Shown in pieces: positions 54,870 through 63,948 of a stretch of 64,000 bases of DNA. The DNA lies in the NCBI GenBank assembly GCA_021498095.1, contig JAIZWK010000001.1, forward strand, positions 620,001-684,000, written 5' to 3'. Origin of the DNA: Candidatus Harpocratesius repetitus (GTDB lineage Archaea; Asgardarchaeota; Lokiarchaeia; Sigyniarchaeales; Promethearchaeaceae). The position numbers and the translations under genes are program-made. Every line of letters starts with the position of its first letter. Position 1 is the first letter of the stretch. A model generated the notes under the pieces. The model made no database searches, was not told where the DNA came from, and worked only from the letters and a program-made list of their open reading frames with translations.

Positions 54870-56786
54870 ATGAAGAACATGCATAAATTTGGCTATATTT
54901 TTCTAATTTGTTTAGTAATGATGAACATTATTCATCAACTACCAGCATCGTTGGCCATTGATAAAGAAAACCATCTAAAAGTAGATGATATGGAATATAA
55001 TTTTAGTTATATCATTACTTCATCAAATGGTGAAGTCTATTTCTATCCCATTGGGATGGTTTCTACTGAAGTAGGTGGCAAAATTCGGTTAGATTTTACC
55101 GGATTCTATGATGAGTGGGGAACAGAACAACCATTTTATAATGTGAGTTTTTATTATAGTGATGGTCGTTTGAATTCAACAGTTGTGAATGTTTCTCAAT
55201 CTACAATCGGAATGAATTTAATCTTGGGTTTTGGTGGATTTTCCCCCAATATTTTAAGTGATACCGATTGGGATGCTCAAGATATCTTAGCGCGTTCTGT
55301 TGCTAATGCACCTTCAAGTGCATCATGGCCCGGATTAAATGGTACCTTAAACATTACTTCTGAATATGGAAGACATGTTTATGAATATCAGCAGAATCCT
55401 GCAAATGGAACACAAGAAACTCGGTTGGTTTATGAAGAGTCTTCTGGTTTACTATATGAATTTTCTTCTAAATTTGAAGGTTACCAGTTAAGTGCTTCTT
55501 TATTACCCGTATCTCATATTGAATACACTATTACTTCATCAAATGGTGAAGTCTATTTCTATCCCATTGGGATGGTTTCTACTGAAGTAGGTGGCAAAAT
55601 TCGGTTAGATTTTACCGGATTCTATGATGAGTGGGGAACGGAACAACCATTTTATAATGTGAGTTTTTATTATAGTGATGGTCGTTTGAATTCAACAGTT
55701 GTGAATGTTTCTCAATCTACAATCGGAATGAATTTAATCTTGGGTTTTGGTGGATTTTCCCCCAATATTTTAAGTGATACCGATTGGGATGCTCAAGATA
55801 TCTTAGCGCGTTCTGTTGCTAATGCACCTTCAAGTGCATCATGGCCCGGATTAAATGGTACCTTAAACATTACTTCTGAATATGGAAGACATGTTTATGA
55901 ATATCAACAGAATCCTGCAAATGGAACACAAGAAACTCGGTTGGTTTATGAAGAGTCTTCTGGTTTACTATATGAATTTTCATCTAAATTTGAAGGTTAC
56001 CAGTTAAGTGCTTCTTTATTGCCTGTATCTCATATTGAATACACAATTACTTCATCAAATGGTGAAGTCTATTTCTATCCCATTGGGATGGTTTCTACTG
56101 AAGTAGGTGGCAAAATTCGGTTAGATTTTACCGGATTCTATGATGAGTGGGGAACAGAACAACCATTTTATAATGTGAGTTTTTATTATAGTGATGGTCG
56201 TTTGAATTCAACAGTTGTGAATGTTTCTCAATCTACTATCGGAATGAATTTAATCTTGGGTTTTGGTGGATTTTCCCCCAATATTTTAAGTGATACCGAT
56301 TGGGATGCTCAAGATATCTTAGCGCGTTCTGTTGCTAATGCACCTTCAAGTGCATCATGGCCCGGATTAAATGGTACCTTAAACATTACTTCTGAATATG
56401 GAAGACATGTTTATGAATATCAACAGAATCCTGCAAATGGAACACAAGAAACTCGGTTGGTTTATGAAGAGTCTTCTGGTTTACTATATGAATTTTCATC
56501 TAAATTTGCAAATTATTCTCTTGATGGAATTCTTTATTTTGAGTCTCAACCTCCATATTTAAATTCCCATCTAAATTTGCAAATAATTACTACATCTGAC
56601 GATAATAATACTACAGATGACACAACTTCAGATGATACAACTTCAGATGACACAACTTCAGATAATGATGATATTGATCAAGAAAAACCTTATGGAATCC
56701 CTTCATACTCAACAACAGGAATATTTGTAATCGCATTATTTATGATTATAATGCTAAAAAAACAAGTTAATTTTAAAAAAGATTAA
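54870..56786 (+). CDS. Surface protein with three identical 172-residue repeats
   Basis: 638 residues. A signal peptide (IFLICLVMMNIIHQLPASLA) leads to three copies of a beta-rich domain of 172 residues that are identical in protein sequence up to the end of copy 3, where the last 18 residues differ. An acidic T/S/D linker (DDTTSDDTTSDD-type) precedes a GIPSYSTTGIFVIALFMIIM anchor and basic tail, like archaeal C-terminal sorting signals. N-x-S/T sequons are frequent. Only synonymous changes separate the DNA copies. The gene is followed at 56798 by a DUF4430-like gene. Adhesion or envelope role inferred. Confidence 0.82.
   Translation: MKNMHKFGYIFLICLVMMNIIHQLPASLAIDKENHLKVDDMEYNFSYIITSSNGEVYFYPIGMVSTEVGGKIRLDFTGFYDEWGTEQPFYNVSFYYSDGRLNSTVVNVSQSTIGMNLILGFGGFSPNILSDTDWDAQDILARSVANAPSSASWPGLNGTLNITSEYGRHVYEYQQNPANGTQETRLVYEESSGLLYEFSSKFEGYQLSASLLPVSHIEYTITSSNGEVYFYPIGMVSTEVGGKIRLDFTGFYDEWGTEQPFYNVSFYYSDGRLNSTVVNVSQSTIGMNLILGFGGFSPNILSDTDWDAQDILARSVANAPSSASWPGLNGTLNITSEYGRHVYEYQQNPANGTQETRLVYEESSGLLYEFSSKFEGYQLSASLLPVSHIEYTITSSNGEVYFYPIGMVSTEVGGKIRLDFTGFYDEWGTEQPFYNVSFYYSDGRLNSTVVNVSQSTIGMNLILGFGGFSPNILSDTDWDAQDILARSVANAPSSASWPGLNGTLNITSEYGRHVYEYQQNPANGTQETRLVYEESSGLLYEFSSKFANYSLDGILYFESQPPYLNSHLNLQIITTSDDNNTTDDTTSDDTTSDDTTSDNDDIDQEKPYGIPSYSTTGIFVIALFMIIMLKKQVNFKKD
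55014..56508 (+). repeat. Three tandem 516-bp direct repeats
   Basis: Units start at 55014, 55530 and 56046, exactly 516 bases apart; the third is cut after about 463 bases. The copies differ at only a handful of third-codon positions (for example ACA/ACG, CAG/CAA, TCT/TCA). This points to very recent duplication or ongoing gene conversion. Assembly errors in copy number are possible. Confidence 0.95.
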
Positions 56787-56797
56787 GGGATATCTTT

Positions 56798-57286
56798 ATG
56801 GAATCAAAAGGAAAATCTAAAAATATTAAAAATATTTTAATTTTAAGTTTTTTTTTCTTTATTGTTATCAGTCTTTCATTTATTCTTCCATCTATTTTAC
56901 AAAATGATGAGAATATCGAAGAAAAATCTAAAAATTCAATTATTAAATATGATCCTTTACTACATTTTCGAAATATTAGTCTTACAGTTGATTTTAATAA
57001 TGGGACTATTGATATCCATAAGAATTTAACTATTTGGAAAAACTCCAGCACTGTTTATGATTTATTAACTATATTTTATAAAGTAGGTTATGATAGTTAT
57101 TCATTTGGGATTATAATAACCTCAATTGAAGGAAAAAAAAATGATGTAAATGCAAATACATTTTGGTTTTTCTGGGTAAATGAAGAATATTCAATGTTAG
57201 GGGCTTCTTCAGTTTATTTAAATGATTCTGATTCTGTTTTTTGGGCGTATAGAAATGCAAATGAAGTTCAAGATTTCAAATTTTAG
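56798..57286 (+). CDS. DUF4430-like membrane-anchored protein
   Basis: 162 residues. One N-terminal membrane helix (ILILSFFFFIVISLSFILP) and an extracytoplasmic domain with TVDFNNGTIDIHKNLTIWKN, TVYDLLTIF, then FWFFWVNEEYSMLGASSVYLNDSDSVFWAY (in parts), the W-x-x-W/N and D-x-x-x-W-x-Y pattern of DUF4430/transcobalamin-like ligand domains. AAGGGAT precedes the ATG. It follows the repeat surface protein by 11 bases and probably shares its transcript. Cobalamin or a similar small ligand is only a family suggestion. Confidence 0.65.
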   Translation: MESKGKSKNIKNILILSFFFFIVISLSFILPSILQNDENIEEKSKNSIIKYDPLLHFRNISLTVDFNNGTIDIHKNLTIWKNSSTVYDLLTIFYKVGYDSYSFGIIITSIEGKKNDVNANTFWFFWVNEEYSMLGASSVYLNDSDSVFWAYRNANEVQDFKF

Positions 57287-57289
57287 AAA

Positions 57290-58246
57290 TTAATCATGAT
57301 TAATTTTTTTTTTAAATTGAATAAATATATCAGGATAATGATATCCACAAATACAACGAGTAGAAAATAGATCAGTATCAATTTGACATTCAGGACAAAA
57401 TTTTTTATTACATCTTTCACAAAATGTTCCAAAACTAAATTTGTTTTTACATCTGGGACAAAAATTAAAATTTTTTTCTGAGGAACTAAAGGATTTTTTA
57501 GGTTTTATCGTTGGTTCTTTTGATTCAATCATTTTTACATTTTTGATAAATTCCTTTTCTGCATTTTCATCTAATTTTCCTTCTTCATTTTGTAAATATA
57601 GAGGAATAGGTGCTTCAAATTTTAAATTTGTTTGATTTACCCAATTTTGTAATTTATTTATTCTTTTTTGGTGTAAAATCTGAAAATCTTGATAAAGTGC
57701 TTCAGAAATAAATTTCTTTGGATGTTTGTCTTTAATTACCGCTTTAAATTTATTAGACTCAATGATTTTCTCCCATTTTTGATCGAAAAATCTATTTGGC
57801 AGAAAAACTATACTGAATAAAATAAATATATAAAGAATTGTAAAAAGAATAAATATTATTGCACTCCATTTTAAAATTATTATGTAATTAAGAAATAGTA
57901 TTGTACTGAAAAAGAAGAGTAAGGGACCTAAGAAAATAAAGGCTCTAGTGATTTTTAGGCTTTTTTGAGCAAAAGGCTTCAAATTTAAGAAACAATATAC
58001 GCAAAGTAAATTAGACCTGCATTCTTTACATGTGGGAAGACCGCAATGAATGCATTTATTTGTAATTTGCATAGGTGAAATTGGATTTCCACAAATTTTG
58101 CAAAAAACTATGTCATCATTTGTTATTTTTGAGTTTAAATTTTCAAGATTTTTTTGTTGAATTTCATTTTCTATCTGAGAATAGATAGATTCCCACATTT
58201 TTTCTTCAGTTTTTTCTTTTAGCAAACTGTTTTTTTTTTCAACCAT
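57290..58246 (-). CDS. Membrane protein with two zinc-finger clusters
   Basis: About 318 residues. N-terminal cluster CKIC, CIHC, CKEC, CVYC (residues about 50-90) and C-terminal cluster CPRC, CERC, CPEC, CICG (about 265-310) flank two hydrophobic segments (about 105-165). Both clusters would lie on the same side of the membrane. The knuckles resemble treble-clef or B-box fingers. ATG 58246 or the TTG 58261 may be the start. Possibly a membrane adaptor; no enzyme motif. Confidence 0.6.
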   Translation of the reverse strand: MVEKKNSLLKEKTEEKMWESIYSQIENEIQQKNLENLNSKITNDDIVFCKICGNPISPMQITNKCIHCGLPTCKECRSNLLCVYCFLNLKPFAQKSLKITRAFIFLGPLLFFFSTILFLNYIIILKWSAIIFILFTILYIFILFSIVFLPNRFFDQKWEKIIESNKFKAVIKDKHPKKFISEALYQDFQILHQKRINKLQNWVNQTNLKFEAPIPLYLQNEEGKLDENAEKEFIKNVKMIESKEPTIKPKKSFSSSEKNFNFCPRCKNKFSFGTFCERCNKKFCPECQIDTDLFSTRCICGYHYPDIFIQFKKKINHD

Positions 58247-58326
58247 TTTTGCCCAATTCAAATCTTACGTGATTACTTAAAAAAGTTGCATCCAGAAAAA
58301 CAATAGAAAAAATTTTTTACTTTCAC

Positions 58327-58524
58327 TCACCTCTCTTGATTATTAATGTGTCCTATTTTCACTGATCTGGAATGGTTCTTTTCTAGGACGAAAAAAAATA
58401 ATACGAAATCATTAACAATAATGATTAATGAAATCAAAGTTATAGTTACACCGAGATTAGACCACAGAAATTCAAAAAATAGGATTTTTCTTTTTAATTT
58501 TTTGCAAAAATTCAATAAACTCAT
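58327..58524 (-). CDS. Doubtful small membrane ORF
   Basis: 65 residues with a hydrophobic stretch (TLISLIIIVNDFVLFFFVL). There is no ribosome site before the ATG, and AT-rich DNA easily gives such frames. It fills the otherwise empty 58247-58541 gap. Listed for completeness. Confidence 0.25.
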   Translation of the reverse strand: MSLLNFCKKLKRKILFFEFLWSNLGVTITLISLIIIVNDFVLFFFVLEKNHSRSVKIGHINNQER

Positions 58525-58541
58525 AAGGTGGTTCTTTATTT

Positions 58542-58790
58542 TTGTCGGAAAATAATCTTTTAAATATGATTTTTTATGGAGATCATTTTATTGAAATCAG
58601 TGGGTATATAGAATCAATCGGAAATAATTTTATTAAAATTCGAATTGAAAATTCTGGAAGATGCATTTTTATCCCTATTTTTTTCCTAAAAAATAATGAG
58701 GCAATAAGAGTAGGTGATTTCAACAAGATTTTTGTACCAGAATGGTTTGTTCGTAAACAAAGAATTAAAAAATTAGGAAAAATTACGTAA
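58542..58790 (+). CDS. Hypothetical small beta-rich protein
   Basis: 82 residues of alternating strands (HFIEISGYIESIGNNFIKIRI, then CIFIPIFFL) and a basic tail, suggesting a small beta barrel such as an OB- or SH3-like fold. The TTG at 58542 has AAGGTGG about 12 bases upstream; ATG 58566 is an alternative. It overlaps the end of the HIT gene tail to tail by eight bases. Unrecognised. Confidence 0.4.
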   Translation: MSENNLLNMIFYGDHFIEISGYIESIGNNFIKIRIENSGRCIFIPIFFLKNNEAIRVGDFNKIFVPEWFVRKQRIKKLGKIT

Positions 58791-59190
58791 AAAGCTTGAA
58801 AATTGCATCTAATTTATCAGAAGTTGCTTGAATAGGATCTTTCTTGAATTGTGGGAAATTATCATTTTCATATCTTGGAACAATATGAAAATGTGCATGG
58901 GGAACAATTTGCCCTGCAACTTCAAAGTTATTTTGGATTAAATTGAAACCTTTTACCTTAAGTTTTTCCATAATAAGCTTAGAAACCTTTTGAATATCCT
59001 CAAAAAAACCACCCATTATATCTTTTGGCATATCTATTAAGTTGTAGAAGTGTTTTTTAGGAATAACAACTGTATGTCCTCTTGTAGCAGGGGCTATATC
59101 CAATATTGCTACAGAAAAATTTGATTCATATATAATTCTTGCAGGAATTTCTTTTTTAACAATTTTACAAAAAATACAATCTGTTTCCAT
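58783..59190 (-). CDS. HIT-family hydrolase
   Basis: About 135 residues. C-x-x-C at residues 5-8 (CIFC), then IPARIIYES, APATRGHTVVIPKKH and the active-site histidine triad HAHFHIVPR. Members hydrolyse nucleoside phosphoramidates or diadenosine polyphosphates. ATG 59190 with GGTGAT six bases before is better than the TTG 59214. Divergent from the NIF3-like gene. Confidence 0.9.
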   Translation of the reverse strand: METDCIFCKIVKKEIPARIIYESNFSVAILDIAPATRGHTVVIPKKHFYNLIDMPKDIMGGFFEDIQKVSKLIMEKLKVKGFNLIQNNFEVAGQIVPHAHFHIVPRYENDNFPQFKKDPIQATSDKLDAIFKLFT

Positions 59191-59300
59191 CGATAAATCA
59201 CCACGTATTATCAATTAAATACCGTTTTATTACCTTTTAAATTTTATATTAATCATTCAAGGAGTCATATTATTTGAGTATTTTAATATAAAGGAAATTA

Positions 59301-60095
59301 ATGTTTTTCAATCAAATTGAGACTGTATTAAAAAAGAATTTTCCATTTGATTGGACTTTTAACAATTCTCATGCACATTTCGTATTTGGGCAAAAAAACA
59401 GTAATAAAGTCTATAGCTCTTTGGGAATCTCTCTTTATCCATCAAAAGATATTCTTTTATCCGCGAAAAAGAGAAATATTCACCTTTTAATTACGTATTT
59501 TTCTCCCTTTCTTAATCCAATTCAGAAAATTAGTGATTCTAATATATTACTTGTAAAAATCATGACATTAGCAGATATTTCAGTTTTTGTAATAGGTGAT
59601 CTTATCAATTACATTGAAGGTGGGGTATTAGATTTAATTATTCGAAATGCCTCACTAAATAGGGTAAAGAATATTTATCTTGAAGGATATACTACTACAG
59701 TTCCAATAGGTAGAAAGTGCACTACTCTTCAGGAAAAAACTAACATAAAAATTATCATTCAAAATTTAAAGAAAAATTTTAAAGCTCCAAATATCAGTCT
59801 TTGGGGAGATCCTTTTACAACTGTTAAGAACATTGGTATTTTTGAGCCTAAATCCTTAGAAAAACTTGATATAGATCTTTTATTAATAGAACAATTAGAT
59901 TTAATTATCTCATATGATCTACCATTAAATTTGATTTGGAGATACTTTAATATTGGAATTAATGTGATAAATTTAAATAGTTATTATTGTTTATCAAATG
60001 CACTTCAAAATTTTCAGAAACAGCTTAATTTATTGTTACCTCGCATTAAAATCGAATTTTTATCTCAAAAACTTGAAAATTTAGTAATCGAATAA
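59301..60095 (+). CDS. Divergent NIF3-like protein
   Basis: 264 residues. The segment SSLGISLYPSKDILLSAKKRNIHLLITYFSPFLNP lines up with the NIF3 pattern (A-L-D-x-T-x-x-x-x-x-x-A, then I-T-H-H-P-L), but the two metal histidines are replaced (T-Y-F). A later IYLEGYTTT and LWGDPF are also family-like. If this is right the dinuclear metal site is lost. Call is tentative. AAGGAAAT precedes the ATG. It leads a run with thyX and a DUF2095-like gene. Confidence 0.4.
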   Translation: MFFNQIETVLKKNFPFDWTFNNSHAHFVFGQKNSNKVYSSLGISLYPSKDILLSAKKRNIHLLITYFSPFLNPIQKISDSNILLVKIMTLADISVFVIGDLINYIEGGVLDLIIRNASLNRVKNIYLEGYTTTVPIGRKCTTLQEKTNIKIIIQNLKKNFKAPNISLWGDPFTTVKNIGIFEPKSLEKLDIDLLLIEQLDLIISYDLPLNLIWRYFNIGINVINLNSYYCLSNALQNFQKQLNLLLPRIKIEFLSQKLENLVIE

Positions 60096-60134
60096 TAATT
60101 TCTTTCTTTATATCTCAAATATATTAAATTTATT

Positions 60135-61031
60135 ATGGAAGAAAAATCTGAAGTTTTAATGCGAGAATTAATATTTAATCATGGTTTTGTGGAGTTAGTT
60201 GATGTATTAGGTTCAGATCAATCAATCGTAAATGCTGCACGTACATCTTATGACAAAGGAACAAAAAAAGTATCTTCAACCAGACAATTAATGAGATATT
60301 TACTTCGTCACAACCATTCTGGTCCATTTGAGTTTGGTGTTTGTGTATTTCGTATTCGTTGTCCACTTTTTGTAGCGCGCCAATGGTTTCGTCATAGAAC
60401 TGCATCGTATAATGAAATTAGTCTGCGCTATTCCGAAGCTCAAGAAGAATTCTATATTCCACATCATGAATGGATTACCACCCAAGATAGAAGAAATCGC
60501 CAAGCTAGGACCCAAAATGAAATTGATAATGCTCAAAGAATTCAAAAAATGCTACAAGATGATGCAAATCTTTTACTGGAACACTATAATTATTATTTAG
60601 ATACGGGTGTTGCTCGCGAGATCGCACGAATTAATTTACCTTTATCATTATACACTACTTTTGCTTTTAAAATGGATATAAGGAATCTTTTACATTTTCT
60701 TACATTGCGAACAGATCCACACGCACAATTTGAGATTCGGCAATATGCCTTGATAATGGAGAAGATGGTCGAGAAATATTTTCCTTTAGTAATCGAAGCG
60801 TGGCGTGACTATCAAAAAAATGCTCTAAATTTTTCAAAACCTGAATTAATTATCTTAAAAGAAATTTTGCAAGAAAATTTAGATATTAAAAAGAAGGTTC
60901 ATGATTATATAGAAAAAAATCAAAATTCTATCCGACTTGCAAAATTAGAACAGGTAGAATTTATGGATAAGATTCGATTACTCTTGGATGAAGAATTAGA
61001 TTTAAACTATTTAGGAAAAGGAAATCAATAA
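60135..61031 (+). CDS. thyX: Flavin-dependent thymidylate synthase
   Basis: Makes dTMP from dUMP using FAD and methylene-tetrahydrofolate or an archaeal analogue. The ThyX motif FRHRTASYNEISLRYS is exact near residue 92, with GPFEFGVCVFRIRCPLFVARQWF before it and INLPLSLYTTFAFKMDIRNLLHFL after (in parts). 298 residues, with a C-terminal helical extension. No ThyA was seen in the window. It lies 40 bases after the NIF3-like gene. Confidence 0.95.
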   Translation: MEEKSEVLMRELIFNHGFVELVDVLGSDQSIVNAARTSYDKGTKKVSSTRQLMRYLLRHNHSGPFEFGVCVFRIRCPLFVARQWFRHRTASYNEISLRYSEAQEEFYIPHHEWITTQDRRNRQARTQNEIDNAQRIQKMLQDDANLLLEHYNYYLDTGVAREIARINLPLSLYTTFAFKMDIRNLLHFLTLRTDPHAQFEIRQYALIMEKMVEKYFPLVIEAWRDYQKNALNFSKPELIILKEILQENLDIKKKVHDYIEKNQNSIRLAKLEQVEFMDKIRLLLDEELDLNYLGKGNQ

Positions 61032-61056
61032 ATTTTAACGATTTTTTATTTAACTA

Positions 61057-61434
61057 ATGCAAGAAAAACGGACTAAAGATTTTGCTCAAATTTCTGAGGA
61101 TAAATTAACAATAGAATATGATCTCAATGATTTTAATGAATCATTGCCAAATTTAGCTAAGGAATTGTACGAAAAAAAAGAATCACCTGAGATAATTATT
61201 GAAGGAATTCGCAAAGAAGAAAAACCAAATGATCCAGGAGTAATTGATTTTATCCAACGCTGTAAAACCTCAGAAGAAGCCTTTGAAATAATCAATTTTC
61301 TAGAAAAACAAGGAGAAATTGATCCTAAAGAAGCAAATAATCTAATCTCTCAGATAAAAGAAAATGGAATTCGTTCTTTTGGACCTTTAAAGACATATGG
61401 TCATTATGAAAGGAATTTCCGTAATTACCACTAG
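61057..61434 (+). CDS. DUF2095-like archaeal protein
   Basis: 125 residues with LPNLAKELYEKKES, NDPGVIDFIQRCKTSEEAFEI, INFLEKQGEI and GIRSFGPLKTYGHYER, the conserved string of the archaeal DUF2095 group. Function unknown. It begins 25 bases after thyX and is probably co-transcribed. Soluble and acidic. Confidence 0.65.
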   Translation: MQEKRTKDFAQISEDKLTIEYDLNDFNESLPNLAKELYEKKESPEIIIEGIRKEEKPNDPGVIDFIQRCKTSEEAFEIINFLEKQGEIDPKEANNLISQIKENGIRSFGPLKTYGHYERNFRNYH

Positions 61435-61478
61435 AATAATTTACAAAAAAGAAATCACTATTGATTACATATTACTAA

Positions 61479-61925
61479 TTATTGAATAAAATTGGGGATT
61501 ATCATTGAAATCCGGAATTTTTGAGGATATGCAATAATATATTCTAATAGTCTTTTTATTTCTTCTTCTTCTTCTTTTGAATCTTTTAAGTATGAAATAA
61601 ATTTATCTGGTCCTATGGCTACAAGGAATCCGGATAAATCTTTTTCACGTTTCATCAAAAATCGAAAGGGAATTTCGCTTTCATTTTCTTTAATCATTAA
61701 TAATATCCAGGGATTAAGGGACCAATCTTTTCCATTTGGATCGATTACAGATTCAATTCCTTTACCAATCATATAACGGTTTAATATTTTTGTAATATTT
61801 AGTAATTCAACGTAGAAATTCCGATTGATATTCAGATATCCATCAATAATTTCCTTAATATCGGTTAATTCAACAAGATTCTCTTCATTTTCTTCTAATT
61901 TAAGCGAAATTCTCCATTTTTTCAT
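61479..61925 (-). CDS. Hypothetical protein
   Basis: 148 residues, unrecognised. Mixed alpha/beta with an acidic stretch (DSKEEEEEIKRLL) and a final strand IISMIIPNF-like. CGGAG precedes the ATG, so translation is supported. It converges on the thyX run. No metal or catalytic motif seen. Confidence 0.5.
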   Translation of the reverse strand: MKKWRISLKLEENEENLVELTDIKEIIDGYLNINRNFYVELLNITKILNRYMIGKGIESVIDPNGKDWSLNPWILLMIKENESEIPFRFLMKREKDLSGFLVAIGPDKFISYLKDSKEEEEEIKRLLEYIIAYPQKFRISMIIPNFIQ

Positions 61926-62030
61926 ATTTATTGCTCCGAGTAAAATCTATAATATTCTCTCGATATGTATGATATTAGGAAAAGAAAGTAAAAAATATTA
62001 TCAAAATACATGATAGTATTTTGATAGATT

Positions 62031-62213
62031 TTAATTTAGCAAATCTGGGACTTCTTTGGATTGATAACGAATAAATCCTCCCAATTCTGTTTTCAGTAAA
62101 TCTCTTACTGCTACCCTAATTGCTTCAGATCGATTCGGATATGCTTCATTCGTTACTAATTTATCAATTCCTGCCAAATAGGCTTCCGGTAAGTGTACTG
62201 TGATTAATCGCAT
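62031..62213 (-). CDS. Ribbon-helix-helix regulator (CopG-like) A
   Basis: 60 residues: a first strand RLITVHLPEAYLAGID, then helix LVTNEAYPNRSEAIRVAVRDLL, the standard RHH fold of small dimeric DNA-binding proteins. Divergent from the surface-protein gene at 62417. A close relative is at 63739. It may repress its own promoter and the divergent gene. The 200-base gap between is AT-rich without a clear palindrome. Confidence 0.85.
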   Translation of the reverse strand: MRLITVHLPEAYLAGIDKLVTNEAYPNRSEAIRVAVRDLLKTELGGFIRYQSKEVPDLLN

Positions 62214-62416
62214 TTTTAATTACCAACATATAGTTTTAGATAATACCTAAATAAGATTCAAGTAGATTTCCTATTAATTAAATATATGATCTGGATATAT
62301 ATGTTTAAAATAAAGTCTCTAAAAACTGCATCCATCTAATTCTCTGCTAGTTCACAAAAACAAATGCACAACAAAATATTAAAAAAGTGGAAGATTGAAA
62401 TTGAAGTGTGGGCATA

Positions 62417-63241
62417 ATGATGAGAAAACGCAATTCTTTCTTCGTTCTGATAATTTTCTCACTTTTTCTCGGTGCTTTAATTCAAGTCGTCTCAGCTCAA
62501 GATGAAACGTGGAGTCGTCCGGAAGTTACATCGAATCCGGGATTTGAAGCGGTGATCGACGGAGTTAAAGAAGAAAGCTGGGGATCTAAAGTAAATTCAT
62601 CTTCGTATGTCTTAGATGGACTTCAGTTTAAAGTATTCGTACAACATTACAATCAGTATATTTATTTCTTAGTTGAAGCGCGATTTACTACAGAGGTCCA
62701 GAATGAAACAGTGTCATTATTTTTATCTCAATCCAATCAAACAACAACTTTTCTGGATAAAAAACAAATTACTATTTTTAATGCTTCAGAATCTGGGAAT
62801 GAATCGTCAACATATTCTGATTATTACAAGAATTCAGACTCTTATGTTGTAGATCAATTTGATTTAGGATTTAACGGTGCTGCTGGAATAGGAGAGAATG
62901 GGTATCGAATTTTTGAATTTAAAATTTTATTACAACCTGAAGAAAATAGTTCAACTGAAGATGTAACTTTGAATATTTATAAGAATTATGCAATTGAACT
63001 GGGTTATAATAATTCTAATAGTGATGAAATAAAGATTTCTGATCCTTTATTAGTTCAAATAGGACCTAAAAGTTCTGCAAGTACTGAAGGTGAAATTGGA
63101 GAATATAATTTTGATTCAGAATTATTTATCTTAATTGTTTTAATTGTTGTTTCTGTTTTTGTTCTTAGCTACGGAGGATTGTTATTAGCAACTAAGAAAA
63201 AACAAGGAATTCAATATATTGAACAGGAGGAGGAAGTATAA
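62417..63241 (+). CDS. Secreted protein with C-terminal membrane anchor
   Basis: About 274 residues. A signal peptide (NSFFVLIIFSLFLGALIQVVSA) is followed by an extracytoplasmic beta-sandwich-like part resembling CBM9/DOMON-type heme or sugar domains (VIDGVKEESWG, YIYFLVEARF, EFKILLQPEE) and one membrane helix (LFILIVLIVVSVFVLSYGG) with an acidic tail. ATG 62417 or 62420 is the start. The next gene begins two bases after the stop; probably one unit. Ligand unknown. Confidence 0.65.
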   Translation: MMRKRNSFFVLIIFSLFLGALIQVVSAQDETWSRPEVTSNPGFEAVIDGVKEESWGSKVNSSSYVLDGLQFKVFVQHYNQYIYFLVEARFTTEVQNETVSLFLSQSNQTTTFLDKKQITIFNASESGNESSTYSDYYKNSDSYVVDQFDLGFNGAAGIGENGYRIFEFKILLQPEENSSTEDVTLNIYKNYAIELGYNNSNSDEIKISDPLLVQIGPKSSASTEGEIGEYNFDSELFILIVLIVVSVFVLSYGGLLLATKKKQGIQYIEQEEEV

Positions 63242-63243
63242 TA

Positions 63244-63711
63244 ATGTCAAATAACAGTAATTCTGCAGAAATTTCCAAGAAACAGATTCATGAAAATCAG
63301 AGAATGAACCTTAAACTACAAATGTTTAACTCAGCAAAGATTTCATATATTCTTGCTTTGATTTTCTTTATTATTTCCTTTCTTTTTAATGGATTAATTA
63401 TTACTCCATGGAATGATTTAGTGCAAAATGCTGCAAGTTCTGCTGAAGGACCAACTGCATTAGGTGTGATTGATATTGCAATTAAATCTGTTTCTATAAT
63501 TCTTTTCTTTTTATTCGCTTTTATTTCTTGGGGAAATCTCCAAGAATTGCGTGGATATATTATAACTTGGAAAGAAATGGTTGTTTTGATTATACTGACC
63601 CTAATTCAAGCAACAATTAATGGAACAGTTTTCTTGATTTCCACGATTGGTGTTATCATTATATTAGTCTATTTCTATTTCATTCAAGCAAAAATCTCTG
63701 ATGATTACTAA
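63244..63711 (+). CDS. Four-helix membrane protein
   Basis: 155 residues with about four membrane segments (ISYILALIFFIISFLFNG, IDIAIKSVSIILFFLFAF, MVVLIILTLIQATINGT and FLISTIGVIIILVYFYFI). GGAGGAGGAAG precedes the ATG and the gene directly follows the anchored surface protein, so the two probably work together, for example in a small electron-transfer or sensor unit; no heme motif is visible. Confidence 0.6.
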   Translation: MSNNSNSAEISKKQIHENQRMNLKLQMFNSAKISYILALIFFIISFLFNGLIITPWNDLVQNAASSAEGPTALGVIDIAIKSVSIILFFLFAFISWGNLQELRGYIITWKEMVVLIILTLIQATINGTVFLISTIGVIIILVYFYFIQAKISDDY

Positions 63712-63738
63712 ATTACAAATAGTAATTACTCAGATTTC

Positions 63739-63912
63739 CTATTTTTTTAAATTTTCCTTATTTTTTATTGCTATAAATGCTTTTTCTTTAATGATTAAAT
63801 CTCGAACCGCATGCCTAATTGTTTCAGATCTATTTGGATAGATTTCTGCTTGAACTAGCTTTTCAATTCCTTCAATATATGCCTCTGGAAGATTTAATGT
63901 AATTAATTTCAT
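63739..63912 (-). CDS. Ribbon-helix-helix regulator (CopG-like) B
   Basis: 57 residues from ATG 63912; KLITLNLPEAYIEGIEKLV then NRSETIRHAVRDL, clearly a paralogue of RHH A (62031). It is divergent from a gene that runs off the window at 63949. TTG 63921 upstream is a weaker start. Likely a dimeric transcriptional regulator. Confidence 0.82.
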   Translation of the reverse strand: MKLITLNLPEAYIEGIEKLVQAEIYPNRSETIRHAVRDLIIKEKAFIAIKNKENLKK

Positions 63913-63948
63913 TGTTATCAAGAAAGGAGAAAAGGAGCAGCTTTCTAT

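Noticed and set aside
58346..58555. Plus-strand 69-codon frame
   Set aside because: Overlaps the opposite small frame, no clear ribosome site and AT-driven composition.
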